Origin: Bacillus mojavensis RO-H-1 = KCTC 3706
GTDB lineage: Bacteria; Bacillota; Bacilli; Bacillales; Bacillaceae
Reading direction: 5' to 3'
Length of the DNA stretch: 64,000 nucleotides
NCBI RefSeq assembly: GCF_000245335.1
Contig: NZ_JH600294.1
Location: 282,826 to 346,825 of the forward strand
Numbering within the stretch: the first letter of the stretch is position 1; every line of letters starts with the position of its first letter. The position numbers and the translations under genes were made by a program. Below the pieces are notes generated by a model. That model saw only the letters and a program-made list of their open reading frames with translations, made no database searches and was not told the origin of the DNA. Of this stretch, positions 46,549-56,904 are shown piece by piece.

Positions 46549-47829
46549 TTACTCGATTGCAATATTTAAATTCTTTATAATCTCATCGTACACCGGATAA
46601 AACGGCTTTCCAATTGGAAATTGTTGAATGTTCCGGAAAGAAGCGGGTATTGGTTTCTGCTGTAAAAAGAATTTCCTCACCACTTGCTCGCTGATTGGAT
46701 GAAAAACACCATGTAGAAATAGAAACCGCTCTCGTTCTATAAAAAACAGCCTTCGTCCAGGCGGATTGGCGATCACCCCAGATCTCTCCCGCGTGATAGG
46801 CGGCCCTTCCGGCAGACCCTCGAGCACTTCTTTTTCAATCGTCAAAATATCTTTTCTTTTAAATTGATAAAATTGAAAAGCATGCTGACTTTCTATCCGT
46901 CTTTTTTTTCCGGCGTCAATGTAAAATACTGCAGGCCGGTCAGCTTCTTTTACCAAAACATAATTCGGAATGTTTAAACATTTTCCCATATGATATTGAA
47001 ATAAATACGGATCTGGGATAATAACAGTCCGATCTAGATACACTGAACGCCATCTCTCTCCCACAGGATGCCGTACACCTTGATCAAGAAAATACACATG
47101 TTGATCAGATCCTTTTACAAACGTGCCGTCAATCAAATCGGCGGGCAGAAACTGATAAGCGTTTTGAAAGGAATTCGGGGTCTTATACGTTGTATCTAAT
47201 ACTTCATTTATCGGCAGGAACGGGGCAAATGTGTTTACTCTTAGCCAAAAAATTGAGTCGCCGTGATTCCAATGCTTCATATCATCGTCCCAATAGCTGC
47301 CATATTTATCTTTGATTCGATCAAGCAGCAATCGGCGATGCATAACAGAGCAATGGTCGACTTGAAAAGCGGCCTGATCAAGCACCGTATTGGCATTTCT
47401 GTAAAAATGGGACATTTCCTCTCCTCTTTCGTTTACATGAACAACTTTTTGTTTGGAATAGACTGCCTGTACTTCAGGATGACACAAAAATGTCTGCACC
47501 ATACGGCTCAGCCGATTTGGATGATAAACGGTATCATCGGTGAGATAAGAAATATAGTCGCCGGTTGCATACGGTAGTGCGTCATTAATTAGTGTGGCAT
47601 AACGGGTTGTTTTTAATCGATGTTGAGGATGGACGAAGCTGTTTTTATAGTGAATGCGGTGGTCATGAAGGTACTTGTGAATCACCGCAGTCGTTTCCTC
47701 ATTTGAATGGTCATCCATGACAAAAAGCTCCCAATTGCTATGAGTTTGATTGATGACACTTTCAATCGCCTTTTGCAGATAATCAGGTTTGTTATAACTC
47801 GTTAAAATAATGGAAACTTTGTCCCCCAT
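46549..47829 (-). CDS. cgeD: CgeD, family-2 glycosyltransferase of the spore crust
   Basis: A 426-residue protein with an N-terminal GT2 domain: VSIILTSYNKPDYLQKAIESV, FVMDDHS as the nucleotide-binding Asp region, and SYLTDDTVY as DXD-like element. The C-terminal half (about 230-426) is specific to CgeD. It probably transfers a sugar in spore-surface polysaccharide synthesis. The start is ATG of MGDKVS after GGAG. It sits between cgeC and cgeE. Confidence 0.92.
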   Translation of the reverse strand: MGDKVSIILTSYNKPDYLQKAIESVINQTHSNWELFVMDDHSNEETTAVIHKYLHDHRIHYKNSFVHPQHRLKTTRYATLINDALPYATGDYISYLTDDTVYHPNRLSRMVQTFLCHPEVQAVYSKQKVVHVNERGEEMSHFYRNANTVLDQAAFQVDHCSVMHRRLLLDRIKDKYGSYWDDDMKHWNHGDSIFWLRVNTFAPFLPINEVLDTTYKTPNSFQNAYQFLPADLIDGTFVKGSDQHVYFLDQGVRHPVGERWRSVYLDRTVIIPDPYLFQYHMGKCLNIPNYVLVKEADRPAVFYIDAGKKRRIESQHAFQFYQFKRKDILTIEKEVLEGLPEGPPITRERSGVIANPPGRRLFFIERERFLFLHGVFHPISEQVVRKFFLQQKPIPASFRNIQQFPIGKPFYPVYDEIIKNLNIAIE

Positions 47830-47861
47830 CTCTCCAAGCCTCCTATTGTCACACATGAAAA

Positions 47862-47886
47862 CGGCTCCGCAGCAAGCAGAGCCTCT
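47862..47886 (-). terminator. Hairpin between cgeC and cgeD
   Basis: GGCTCTGCTTGCTGCGGAGCC followed by GTTTTC on the minus strand; a weak terminator or attenuator inside the cgeCDE operon. Confidence 0.5.
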
Positions 47887-47894
47887 GTCATCAT

Positions 47895-48179
47895 TTAAAA
47901 AGAACCCCAGCTTACAATACTTGAGAGGGCAACATTTGATCTCGTTTGATGGTTCTGAAAAATAACCAAATCACCCATGACTTCTTTAACGATAACATTT
48001 TGAAGCGTATCTCCATTGATCAGATTAACTCTTGAAACCGGCACACCAAGCTCTTTAGCAAATACGAGCTGGCGTCTGAGATCAGATGGATTTCCGTCTG
48101 AAGCTGTTTGACGTATAAGCAGAATCAAATGCGATTCGTCGTCATTTTCTTCTCGGTTCACTTTGTTTTTAACTCCCAA
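47895..48179 (-). CDS. cgeC: CgeC, spore maturation protein
   Basis: 94 residues from a TTG start preceded by AAAGGAGAGG, first gene of the cgeCDE operon. Sequence: charged N-terminus, then NLINGDTLQNVIVKEVMGDLVIFQN, a beta-rich segment resembling that of CgeA on the other side of the divergent promoter. The open frame extends about 50 codons upstream, but that part lacks a ribosome site and is probably not translated. A role in spore crust assembly is known for the locus only. Confidence 0.8.
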   Translation of the reverse strand: MGVKNKVNREENDDESHLILLIRQTASDGNPSDLRRQLVFAKELGVPVSRVNLINGDTLQNVIVKEVMGDLVIFQNHQTRSNVALSSIVSWGSF

Positions 48180-48383
48180 TCCCTCTCCTTTATCCTTATG
48201 CTCTGTTTCACAATATGAACATGCTGTCAATTGCGGTATAGGCATTGTCCATCCATAGAAAAAAATCAGCATTTTCCTTAAATATATGAAAAATAGCTCA
48301 GCTACGGCATTCGACTCATACCAATTGCCAATCAAAAGAATATGATTAAACGTGAGTTCAATAATTTATAGGAGGTGTGTGTG
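48180..48383. promoter_or_regulatory. Divergent cgeC/cgeA regulatory region
   Basis: About 200 nt between divergent operons. Both are known sigma-K/GerE targets. I see CATATATTTA on the minus strand and CATACCAAT on the plus strand as loose -10 candidates but no clean pair with the right spacing. Confidence 0.45.
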
Positions 48384-48785
48384 TTGAGCAGTGAAAATGC
48401 GCAGTTAAAAAAGGATATTATTAAAAGCCTTTTAAGCCCTTTATTTACAAATGCAACAGAAGGAGGAGAAAACGTGGATAATAACCTTAAAGAATTACTT
48501 GAAGCCGCTATAGATAATAAAGTGGACGAAAGCGAAACGGTTACTGCCGAATCTGTTTTAGATCCTTCCCTGCCTGCAAGATGGATTTTTGCCAGAATTA
48601 CACCTGGCACTACCATCAGCATTGTGACAGATTCCGGTGACATGATCGGTCCGGTTGTCTTTGTTGCTTTTGATCAAGTTCACGGCATCGTATTTGTCAC
48701 ACAGGAAAGCTCTGTAACTCCGCCAGGTCAAGCGACAACATTGATTGATGTAGATAAAGTAGAAAGCGTTACATTCTTCTCATAA
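48384..48785 (+). CDS. cgeA: CgeA, spore crust protein
   Basis: A 133-residue spore crust component. Acidic helical N-terminal half with NATEGGEN, then [46 protein letters not shown]. The start is TTG ([11 protein letters not shown]) after AGGAGGTGTG. It is the outermost known crust protein and is followed 6 nt later by cgeB. Confidence 0.93.
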   Translation: MSSENAQLKKDIIKSLLSPLFTNATEGGENVDNNLKELLEAAIDNKVDESETVTAESVLDPSLPARWIFARITPGTTISIVTDSGDMIGPVVFVAFDQVHGIVFVTQESSVTPPGQATTLIDVDKVESVTFFS

Positions 48786-48791
48786 CCTCTG

Positions 48792-49745
48792 ATGAAAGTT
48801 TTATATATCCAGTCGGGATATGGAGGAATATACAGTTATTTTGACCGCTGGGCTGAAGATTGCTTTCAGCGCGCTCAGACAGAATTCATGTCTGCAGATA
48901 CACCAGACACAGAAGCGCTGTCAAGCATTGAAACGTTTCAGCCGGACTTCGCACTCATGATGGTTGGAGATCACGTTCCTCACGACTGGCTGACCTGGTT
49001 AAAGGGTAAGGGTATCCCCGTATATGTTTGGCTGACAGAAGACCCATTTTATATTGATATCAGTCTTCAGGTGATAAAATACGCTGACGCGGTTTTAACA
49101 ATTGATCAAAATGCTGCTCTCTGTTATCAGGAGCTTGGTTATCAGCATATCTATTATGTTCCGATTCCTGTTAATCATCGGCTGTTTAAAAAAATGGACA
49201 CCGAACATTCCTTTCATTCACAATTGCTTATCATCGGCTATCCTTACCCTAATCGGGTTCAGCTTGTGAAAGAAGCGGCATATCTCCCGTACACCGTTCG
49301 GGTCATCGGAAAGGAATGGAGAAAATACCTGCCTAAAAAAGTACTCAAACAGCCGCATATAGATGTAGTCAGCACATGGGTTCCGCCTGAACAGGCGGTT
49401 CATTATTATAACGGGGCAGACATCGTGATCAATCCACATCGGCCGTATCATTTTACGTTCAACAAAAATAAAAGCCGCATTAAAAATGCAAGCTTTAATA
49501 ACCGCACCTTTGATATCGCTGCATGCGAAGCATTTCAACTAGTGGATCTCCCCGCGGCACATCCTTTTTCATCCTTTATTTCTTATCACAGCGTCGACGA
49601 CTTTAAGGAAAAAGCCGCTTTCTATATCAATCATCCTGAGGAACGAGACAAAGCTGCGGCGCTAAATTATAAAGAGACGGTTCCTGCTCATACATTTGAT
49701 GAGCTTCCCGAAAAACTGAAAGCCATTCATCTGGCGCTTACTTGA
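48792..49745 (+). CDS. cgeB: CgeB, glycosyltransferase-like spore protein
   Basis: A 317-residue CgeB-family protein. GT4-like features are the N-terminal SGYGGIYSYFDRWAEDCF, IPVYVWLTEDPFYID, and C-terminal FDIAACEAFQLVDLP, the donor-binding region. It probably glycosylates CgeA or crust material. Overlap-like spacing with cgeA (6 nt) means coupled translation. Confidence 0.92.
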   Translation: MKVLYIQSGYGGIYSYFDRWAEDCFQRAQTEFMSADTPDTEALSSIETFQPDFALMMVGDHVPHDWLTWLKGKGIPVYVWLTEDPFYIDISLQVIKYADAVLTIDQNAALCYQELGYQHIYYVPIPVNHRLFKKMDTEHSFHSQLLIIGYPYPNRVQLVKEAAYLPYTVRVIGKEWRKYLPKKVLKQPHIDVVSTWVPPEQAVHYYNGADIVINPHRPYHFTFNKNKSRIKNASFNNRTFDIAACEAFQLVDLPAAHPFSSFISYHSVDDFKEKAAFYINHPEERDKAAALNYKETVPAHTFDELPEKLKAIHLALT

Positions 49746-49778
49746 AAAATCGTTCATTTCATATGAACGATTTTTTCG
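49743..49778 (+). terminator. cgeAB terminator
   Basis: AAAAATCGTTCAT/ATGAACGATTTTTT stem overlapping the cgeB stop. Confidence 0.88.
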
Positions 49779-49786
49779 TGAACATA

Positions 49787-49814
49787 AAAAAGCAGCCGAA
49801 AATAGGCTGCTTCT

Positions 49815-49815
<1 letters not shown>
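49787..49815 (-). terminator. phy terminator
   Basis: AAGCAGCC/GGCTGCTT stem and T-run on the minus strand right after the phytase stop. Confidence 0.85.
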
Positions 49816-51256
<1,441 letters not shown>

Positions 51257-51509
51257 ATGATGAATGGTAGAGATAAGAATATAAACCAGAAGTTTTAGTC
51301 ACTGGCGGAGCGGGATCAATCGGAAGTCAAATTGTCAAACATCTTTTGCTACTTATACCTTGTATTCAGCAAAGACGACTGTAAACAGTATGGTAAGGAG
51401 TCAAAAGTATGCGGAGGATCGGCGGCTTTCAATTGTACTGGGAGATGTTATTACAAAAGACAGAGCTGCCCAAATTATTAAAGATCTGCATATAAGAAAA
51501 AAAGCATAA
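51257..51509 (+). pseudogene. spsM: spsM (yodU/ypqP) remnant: UDP-sugar epimerase/dehydratase, mostly deleted
   Basis: A 250-nt relic of a spore-polysaccharide SDR gene normally near 340 codons. MMNGRDKNINQK is followed in another frame by VLVTGGAGSIGSQIVKHLL, the NAD-binding motif. After further shifts comes YAEDRRLSIVLGDV, the next SDR strand. This is joined to TKDRAAQIIKDLHIRKKA and a stop. The catalytic and C-terminal parts are gone. In strain 168 this gene holds the SP-beta prophage; the relic lacks the central part where the attachment core would lie. Its reading frame has at least two indels besides the deletion. Confidence 0.78.
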
Positions 51510-51547
51510 AACAAGCCTGTCTATCGATTAGACAGGCTTGTTTTTGC
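51508..51547. terminator. Bidirectional terminator spsM remnant/msrB
   Basis: ACAAGCCTGTCTA/TAGACAGGCTTGT stem with A-run and T-run. Confidence 0.92.
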
Positions 51548-51554
51548 TTGCACT

Positions 51555-51990
51555 TTATTTGTCAAATAGGTGCTGATAGTTTTCATATCCCTCTTCTTTG
51601 AGCTTATCCTTAGGAATAAACCGCAGCGCCGCAGAATTGATGCAGTAACGAAGTCCGCTTGGCCCAGGTCCGTCATTAAATACATGTCCCAGATGGGAAT
51701 CGGCTGTTCGGCTTCTGACTTCTGTTCGAATCATTCCGTGGCTCGTATCCTGTTTTTCTTCCACTTCTTCTTCCTCAATCGGCTTAGTAAAGCTTGGCCA
51801 GCCGCAATGGGAATCAAATTTATCCTTAGAAGTAAACAAAGGCTTTCCTGACACTATGTCAACATAAAGCCCTTCTTCCTTATGATCCCAATACTCATTT
51901 TGAAACGGCGGCTCCGTTCCGTTATTTTTGTGTGACCTCGTATTGCATACGGTTTAATGATTTTATTCTTTCTTCTTTATTTAGCGTCAT
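51555..51990 (-). pseudogene. msrB: Methionine-R-sulfoxide reductase MsrB, one-base frameshift
   Basis: The start [21 protein letters not shown] is followed at once by a false stop. The proper continuation [22 protein letters not shown] is one frame away, because a run reads CAAAAATAACGG instead of CAAAATAACGG near 51928. The C-terminal part keeps CGWPSF and the catalytic Cys in LRYCINS. Corrected length is about 144. The ATG directly abuts the msrA stop, so the pair is coupled. A sequencing indel is likely. A shorter product from MSGKPLF would lack the N-terminal third. Confidence 0.85.
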
Positions 51991-52524
51991 TTATTTCGCC
52001 CCCCAATGCTCACTGATAAATCCAGCTCTTCCGGAGCCTGTCCGGTAACGCTGATAATGCCCTGGATTCTTTTTATAAAAATGCTGATGGTAATCTTCCG
52101 CTTCATAGAATGGTTCAGCCTTTAAAATGTCTGTCACGATAGGATCTTTAAAAATGCCGCTTTCCGACAGCCGCTGTTTTGATGCTTCAGCAAGCTCCTT
52201 TTGTTTTTCAGTATGATAAAAAATCGCTGCACGGTAAGAGCTGCCGCGATCAGCGAACTGGCCGCCTGCATCTGTCGGATCAATTTGCTGCCAGAACAGC
52301 TCTAATAGCTTTTCATAAGGGAATACATCAGGCTCAAACGTGATTTGTACGGCTTCACGATGCCCTGTTGTTTCGCTGCATACTTCTTCATAGGTAGGGT
52401 TTTCAGTATGGCCGCCTGTATACCCGGACACCACTTTTTCGATTCCCGGCTGTTCGTCAAAAGGTTTGACCATACACCAAAAACAGCCGCCTGCAAATGT
52501 GGCGAGTTCTTTTTTTTCAGACAT
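51991..52524 (-). CDS. msrA: Methionine-S-sulfoxide reductase MsrA
   Basis: A 177-residue enzyme with the N-terminal catalytic motif GGCFWCM and SGYTGG, plus AEDYHQHF and the QRYR end region. It repairs oxidised methionine with MsrB, thioredoxin being the usual reductant. AAAGGAGGCACC precedes the ATG. Intact. Confidence 0.95.
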   Translation of the reverse strand: MSEKKELATFAGGCFWCMVKPFDEQPGIEKVVSGYTGGHTENPTYEEVCSETTGHREAVQITFEPDVFPYEKLLELFWQQIDPTDAGGQFADRGSSYRAAIFYHTEKQKELAEASKQRLSESGIFKDPIVTDILKAEPFYEAEDYHQHFYKKNPGHYQRYRTGSGRAGFISEHWGAK

Positions 52525-52657
52525 ACTGGTGCCTCCTTTGTTAATACGTGGTATTATTATATTATAGCATGTAAAAATAGAATGAAAATGATTCTGCTTT
52601 TCAATAAAATTCTATAGGTTTTGAGTATTAGCAATTATGTAATGGGGGTTCACAAAT

Positions 52658-53146
52658 TTGAAAGTAAGAACACAAATGATGTATGATATGGAAACTTTAC
52701 TCCGTAAAGTTTTTAAACAAATACGCAATGAAATCAATGACATTCTAGATAAAGAGCTGTCGCGGAATGAATTTACCATTTTGCGCATTTTAAGTGAACA
52801 GGGACCTAAGAAAGTGACTGAATTTGCGCCCATTTTGGAAGTATCAGCAAGCCACATTACAGCAGTGACTGACGCGCTGGTAGAAAAGGAATGGATCACG
52901 AGAATCAGATCGAAGGAAGATCGGCGGATCATCCGTATCCACATCACTGAAGCAGGTAAAAAAATCGTTCAGCATTTCAATGAGAAAAAAACTGAATATT
53001 TCTTTAAACGCTTTGATTGTTATACTGATACTGAACTTGCCACATTAATCGAGCTTTTCAGCAAACTTGATAAAAACGGTAAAAAAAGACACATACCCTC
53101 TATCAGGGTATGTGCTTTTCGAAGCGCCTTTCTTATCTATCAGTAA
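52658..53146 (+). CDS. ypoP: MarR-family regulator YpoP, C-terminus extended by lost stop
   Basis: A winged-helix MarR-type regulator: FTILRILSEQGPKKVTEFAPILEVSASHITAVTDALVEKEWITRIRSKEDRRIIRIHIT covers helix-turn-helix and wing, read here in short parts. The natural end is near FSKLDKN. A base seems missing in ACGGTAAAAAAA (about 53078-53088), so the frame passes the stop, runs through the terminator hairpin and gains about 20 residues overlapping the end of ypnP. The start is TTG? no: the frame used begins TTGAAAGTAAGAAC after AATGGGGG, i.e. a TTG start. Target genes are unknown; msrAB is divergent and close. Confidence 0.82.
   Translation: MKVRTQMMYDMETLLRKVFKQIRNEINDILDKELSRNEFTILRILSEQGPKKVTEFAPILEVSASHITAVTDALVEKEWITRIRSKEDRRIIRIHITEAGKKIVQHFNEKKTEYFFKRFDCYTDTELATLIELFSKLDKNGKKRHIPSIRVCAFRSAFLIYQ
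53081..53120. terminator. Bidirectional terminator ypoP/ypnP
   Basis: ACATACCCT/AGGGTATGT stem with A-run on one side and TTTT on the other. Confidence 0.85.
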
Positions 53147-54470
53147 ACAATTTCATCGTTTTCCAGCGGCCGTATCTGTAGTACAAAAACGCCACACAGC
53201 TGCTGAATAAGAAACTCATACCGATTCCGAAACCGATCCCTTTCTGTCCAAGCCAAGCCGAAAACAGAGCCGTGAAAGGATATCTCAAAACCCAGAAAGA
53301 AATTAAATTTAAAATCAAGACCTGCAACATGGCCCCAGCGGCTCTGACAATTCCGTTCAGCACAAAATTAATACCGATAAACGGATAGAAAAACGCAATC
53401 CACCGCAAATATTGTTCACCAAACGCTACCGCGTCAGGCTCACTAATAAATAACCTCATTAAGTATTTTCCAAATATCCAAATGATAATAGCAATGACGA
53501 GCATGCAAGAAAAAACAGCTATCACACCAAGCTTCGCAATCGATTCCACTCTTTTATAGTTTCCGAGTCCGATATTCTGCCCAGCCATGCTGTTGACCGC
53601 CGTACCGGCCGCCATAGCCGGAAGTGTGATGATGCTGTCCAGCCGCTGCACCGCGCCAAATCCAGAGACCACATGTTCTCCATAGGAGTTGACGACACTC
53701 ATGATCGCCATCATTCCGCCTGTAATCACCATCATCTGCAGACCGGCGGGAATACCGAGTTTCAGAATCAATGCAGTCTCTTCCCACTTAGGAGCTCTTG
53801 GCATAGAAAACGGAACTAGCTGATGTTTGATGACATAAAACAAACCATATAGAAACGCAATCCCCTGTGACAAAACAGTTGAATAAGCTGCTCCCGCAAT
53901 CCCCATGCGAAAAACAGAAATAAAGAGCGGTGCCAGCACAGCATTCAGCACAACGGCAAAAGCGATGAACCGCAGCGGTGTTTTGCTGTCACCAAGCGCC
54001 CGAAGAACCGTACTGATAAAGTTATAACCAAACAAAAACAGTATGCCGATAAATTGAATCTGCAAATAGATCTCGGCAAGCGGAATCATAGATTCCGGCG
54101 TTTGCAGAAGACGCAGCAATGGTTCTGACAAGAAAAAACCGGCTGCGCCGAACCCGATGCTTAAGCCTGTCAATAAAACGACAAAGGCATTGATGTACGA
54201 CGCCATTCCTTTCTCATCATCTTTTCCTTTTTGCTGAGACAAAATGGTTAAGGTCGCATTATTAAGTCCCAAAATAAAAGACAGCACGGTTAATACAATC
54301 GTGCTTGATACCGCGGCCGCGCCAAGCGCTTTTGCCCCCAGCAAATTGCCGACCCATAAACTGTCTATGAATTGAAAAGAAACCTGCAGAGCATTTCCCA
54401 GCATAATAGGCACCGAAAATAGGATGAGCTGCCTCAGTACGTTTCCCTTCGTAAAATCGTATGCTTTCAT
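53133..54470 (-). CDS. ypnP: MATE-family efflux pump YpnP
   Basis: A 445-residue MATE transporter with 12 helices: LFSVPIMLGNALQVSFQFIDSLWVGNLLG at the start and PAGLQMMVITGGMMAIMSVVNSYG with GFGAVQRLDSIITLPAMAAG in the second half. Exports drugs or metabolites with an ion gradient. The ATG of MKAYDFTKGN follows GGAGAAG; the upstream open frame (13 codons) includes that site. Confidence 0.92.
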   Translation of the reverse strand: MKAYDFTKGNVLRQLILFSVPIMLGNALQVSFQFIDSLWVGNLLGAKALGAAAVSSTIVLTVLSFILGLNNATLTILSQQKGKDDEKGMASYINAFVVLLTGLSIGFGAAGFFLSEPLLRLLQTPESMIPLAEIYLQIQFIGILFLFGYNFISTVLRALGDSKTPLRFIAFAVVLNAVLAPLFISVFRMGIAGAAYSTVLSQGIAFLYGLFYVIKHQLVPFSMPRAPKWEETALILKLGIPAGLQMMVITGGMMAIMSVVNSYGEHVVSGFGAVQRLDSIITLPAMAAGTAVNSMAGQNIGLGNYKRVESIAKLGVIAVFSCMLVIAIIIWIFGKYLMRLFISEPDAVAFGEQYLRWIAFFYPFIGINFVLNGIVRAAGAMLQVLILNLISFWVLRYPFTALFSAWLGQKGIGFGIGMSFLFSSCVAFLYYRYGRWKTMKLFTDR

Positions 54471-54509
54471 TTCTTCTCCTTGTTCTCTTATATTTTCGTC
54501 CAGCCGCAT

Positions 54510-54543
54510 GAAAAAAGAGACGATGCAGCATGTCTCTTTTTTT
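54510..54543 (-). terminator. ypmT terminator
   Basis: AAAGAGACATGC/GCATCGTCTCTTTTTT stem directly after the ypmT stop. Confidence 0.88.
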
Positions 54544-54737
54544 CACGATTTATCGGCTTTTTTTCGGTCTTTCATGCCAAATGTAAACACCATCACACTC
54601 AGAAACAATGCGCAGTACGAAATGTTCAAGTACATTTGATCCATATCTTCAGCGGCCAGATGATGATAAGCAAGCCAGCCGAAGTAAAGGGAAAACGTAA
54701 ATGATAACAAACTGAAATACTGGTAAATCCGCTTCAT
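54543..54737 (-). CDS. ypmT: YpmT, small membrane protein
   Basis: 64 residues with two membrane helices (YFSLLSFTFSLYFGWLAYHHL and ISYCALFLSVMVFTFGM) and a basic tail. Unknown function. It starts 11 nt after the ypmS stop with GAGGTGACTG before ATG, so it is in the ypmR-ypmS-ypmT operon. Confidence 0.85.
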   Translation of the reverse strand: MKRIYQYFSLLSFTFSLYFGWLAYHHLAAEDMDQMYLNISYCALFLSVMVFTFGMKDRKKADKS

Positions 54738-54748
54738 TTCAGTCACCT

Positions 54749-55312
54749 CTATTGTTTAGGATGGTAATAGGAAAATTCAATTTCATCTTGTTCTAAATTA
54801 ATTTTATTTGCTTTAACATACATACCGTTCGTTAATGGCATTTCAGACAGACGGACCTCAATGCTTTTATCGCCGGGATGAACATGCACAAAGGATGGAA
54901 GTTCATAGAAGCTGTCCATATAATTTAACACAAAGCTAATAGGAATACTCAATTTCCCTAAGGAAAATTTCGTTACATTCAGCTCGACATCGCCATTCTT
55001 TTTCACGGTCGGCTCAAATGCGATAAACGCGTCAATTGACGTGGAAAATGCTTTGATTTTCCCCGCTACATGGACATCGTCACCAATATCCACTTTGTAA
55101 TCAAGCTTGTTTGACGCTTTCTCGTTTAAATATGAGTTGACAAAAGCAGCTAAAGATTCTTTTGTGCTGGTCACTTGAAATCCGTACTCGCTTTTAGAGG
55201 TATCCTCTACCTGAGCTTGCTTGCCCGGCAGCATGAGCAGCGTCACAAACCCTACTGCTAATACAATATTGATTGCAAGCAATATAAAAAACAGTCGTTT
55301 CCAGTTATTCAT
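54749..55312 (-). CDS. ypmS: YpmS, DUF2140 membrane-anchored protein
   Basis: 187 residues: an N-terminal membrane helix (LFFILLAINIVLAVGFVTLLML), then an extracytoplasmic beta-rich domain of the YpmS/DUF2140 family. It lies 9 nt downstream of ypmR. Function unknown; association with a GDSL-type lipoprotein hydrolase suggests an envelope task. Confidence 0.88.
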   Translation of the reverse strand: MNNWKRLFFILLAINIVLAVGFVTLLMLPGKQAQVEDTSKSEYGFQVTSTKESLAAFVNSYLNEKASNKLDYKVDIGDDVHVAGKIKAFSTSIDAFIAFEPTVKKNGDVELNVTKFSLGKLSIPISFVLNYMDSFYELPSFVHVHPGDKSIEVRLSEMPLTNGMYVKANKINLEQDEIEFSYYHPKQ

Positions 55313-55321
55313 GATTTCACC

Positions 55322-56089
55322 CTACTCTTTCGGTAATCCTTCTTTTTCAATTGCTTGATAGACCCGTTTTGCTATTAAGGAATAACCCGTTCCATTAGGA
55401 TGAAAATCATCTTCCTCAGAAATTCGTTTACTGTCACTTTTTTGATTGAACAAGTCTTCTATATTAATGATTTTTGCATGTTTATCTTTTTTCAGCTCTT
55501 TTTTAGCAATGTTGTTCCAATCTGTGACTACCCCGTTAATTTCCTGTAATTCAGATAGAGTAAACGTAAACGGATTATACATGCTGACATAAATCAGTTC
55601 TGCGTGATTATTCAGCGCCCGGATCTCTGAAATGATTTTTTTAAAACGCTTTTCGTACGGCTTTTCCTCTTCCTGGAACGGTTCGACAGTTAATTGCAGG
55701 AAATTTTGGCGAAGGACCTTCATCAGATCATTACCGCCAATTGTTAAAAAGACATAATCTGCATCTTTTATGCCTTTTTGAACGTTTTTATCTTTTAGTT
55801 TCTCTAACAAATCTTCCGTACGATTCCCTTTGACGGCATAATTTTTAACGTCTACCTTTTTGACTTGCTCATTTGACCGGATAGAGTCCGCCACCTTGCC
55901 AACATATCCCTTGCCCTCGGGATCTCCGACACCTTCTGTAAGCGAATCTCCGACAGCGGCAATGACAATGTGCTCTTTCGTTTTCAGTTCATGGGCTTTT
56001 TGTTTTCCCTCAGATGCTGTACGTAAGCTAGTACACGCAGTAAGAAGCAAAATCAAACTGGCCATGAGTGCAAAAATGCGCAGTTTCAA
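55322..56089 (-). CDS. ypmR: GDSL/SGNH hydrolase lipoprotein YpmR
   Basis: A 255-residue lipoprotein: signal with lipobox LLTAC, then an SGNH hydrolase with block I GDSLTEG, block III TIGGND and block V DDFHPNG holding the Asp/His. Probably an esterase or lipase acting outside the membrane. The start is TTG (MKLRIFAL) after GGGGAGGAG. First gene of the ypmRST operon. Confidence 0.9.
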   Translation of the reverse strand: MKLRIFALMASLILLLTACTSLRTASEGKQKAHELKTKEHIVIAAVGDSLTEGVGDPEGKGYVGKVADSIRSNEQVKKVDVKNYAVKGNRTEDLLEKLKDKNVQKGIKDADYVFLTIGGNDLMKVLRQNFLQLTVEPFQEEEKPYEKRFKKIISEIRALNNHAELIYVSMYNPFTFTLSELQEINGVVTDWNNIAKKELKKDKHAKIINIEDLFNQKSDSKRISEEDDFHPNGTGYSLIAKRVYQAIEKEGLPKE

Positions 56090-56166
56090 TCTTGTTGCTC
56101 CTCCCCATTCTACTAGTGGAAAGTGTATCATGTTTTAGGAGATTTGAAAATGCCTTGTCTTCGAGA

Positions 56167-56748
56167 TTACTTGAGTTTGCTGGCTGTTTTCACATCAACG
56201 ATGATGTCATCGTATGGTGTATTTTCTACTCCATTGTAATCTTTCAGCACTTTACCGTCAGGGCCTACTAAATAAAAAGAAGATTGATGAATGACCTGAT
56301 CCTGGCCTTCAGGTTTCTTCACGATCGCTTTAAAGCTCTCAAACGCAAACGTCTCGATGTCACTTTGACTGTATCCCGTTAGAAAATCCCAGTTATCAAA
56401 AGATAAAGGATAATTTGCCGCAAATTTTTTCAGCTGCTCCGGGTTATCATTCTCTGGATCAACACTGAAGGATACAATGCGCACATTTATATTCTCAGCC
56501 TTTAATTTCTTTTGAAGATCTGTCATATGAGCTGTCATCGGGGGACATACGGTCTCACAATTGGTAAAAATAAAGTCTGCGAGCCAAACCTCTCCTTTTA
56601 AACTGTCTAAAGAAACATTTTTGCCATCTTGGTTTTTAAAAGTAAAAGGCTCCACCTGGTAATTAAGCGGATCCTTAATCTGATGTCCTCCGCAGGCACA
56701 CAAAAGCAAAAAAATCAGTCCTGCCGCCAACCCTTTGATCATCTTCAT
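56167..56748 (-). CDS. ypmQ: SCO1/SenC-type copper chaperone lipoprotein YpmQ
   Basis: A 193-residue lipoprotein (lipobox LLLCAC) with a thioredoxin-like SCO domain. The copper motif is CETVCPP (CxxxC), and the distal His is in VIHQSSFYLVG. In B. subtilis it is needed for the CuA site of cytochrome c oxidase (also named ScoA). The start is ATG of MKMIKGL after AAAGGGTGAACGG. It stands alone between ypmR and ypmP. Confidence 0.93.
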   Translation of the reverse strand: MKMIKGLAAGLIFLLLCACGGHQIKDPLNYQVEPFTFKNQDGKNVSLDSLKGEVWLADFIFTNCETVCPPMTAHMTDLQKKLKAENINVRIVSFSVDPENDNPEQLKKFAANYPLSFDNWDFLTGYSQSDIETFAFESFKAIVKKPEGQDQVIHQSSFYLVGPDGKVLKDYNGVENTPYDDIIVDVKTASKLK

Positions 56749-56825
56749 GCCGTTCACCCTTTCCAGCTTAAAGCGCTTACTAAATGCCGTGCTCACCTTC
56801 CTACATCATTGTTTCATTCTATACC

Positions 56826-56894
56826 CGCAAAAAAAATTCCTGCATGCCCCTTCGTACGCCTGCGCGCGGCATAGCAAAGGGGACACACAGGAAT
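56826..56894 (-). terminator. Imperfect terminator after ypmP
   Basis: On the minus strand CCTGTGTGTCCCC and GGGGCATGCAGG flank a GC-rich loop and are followed by TTTTTTTT. Confidence 0.65.
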
Positions 56895-56904
56895 AAACGG
56901 CGTA

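Noticed and set aside
48180..48383. CRISPR or other regular repeat arrays
   Set aside because: I looked for direct repeats with even spacing across the window and found only protein-level LysM repeats in cwlS and Gly/Tyr tracts in spore genes.
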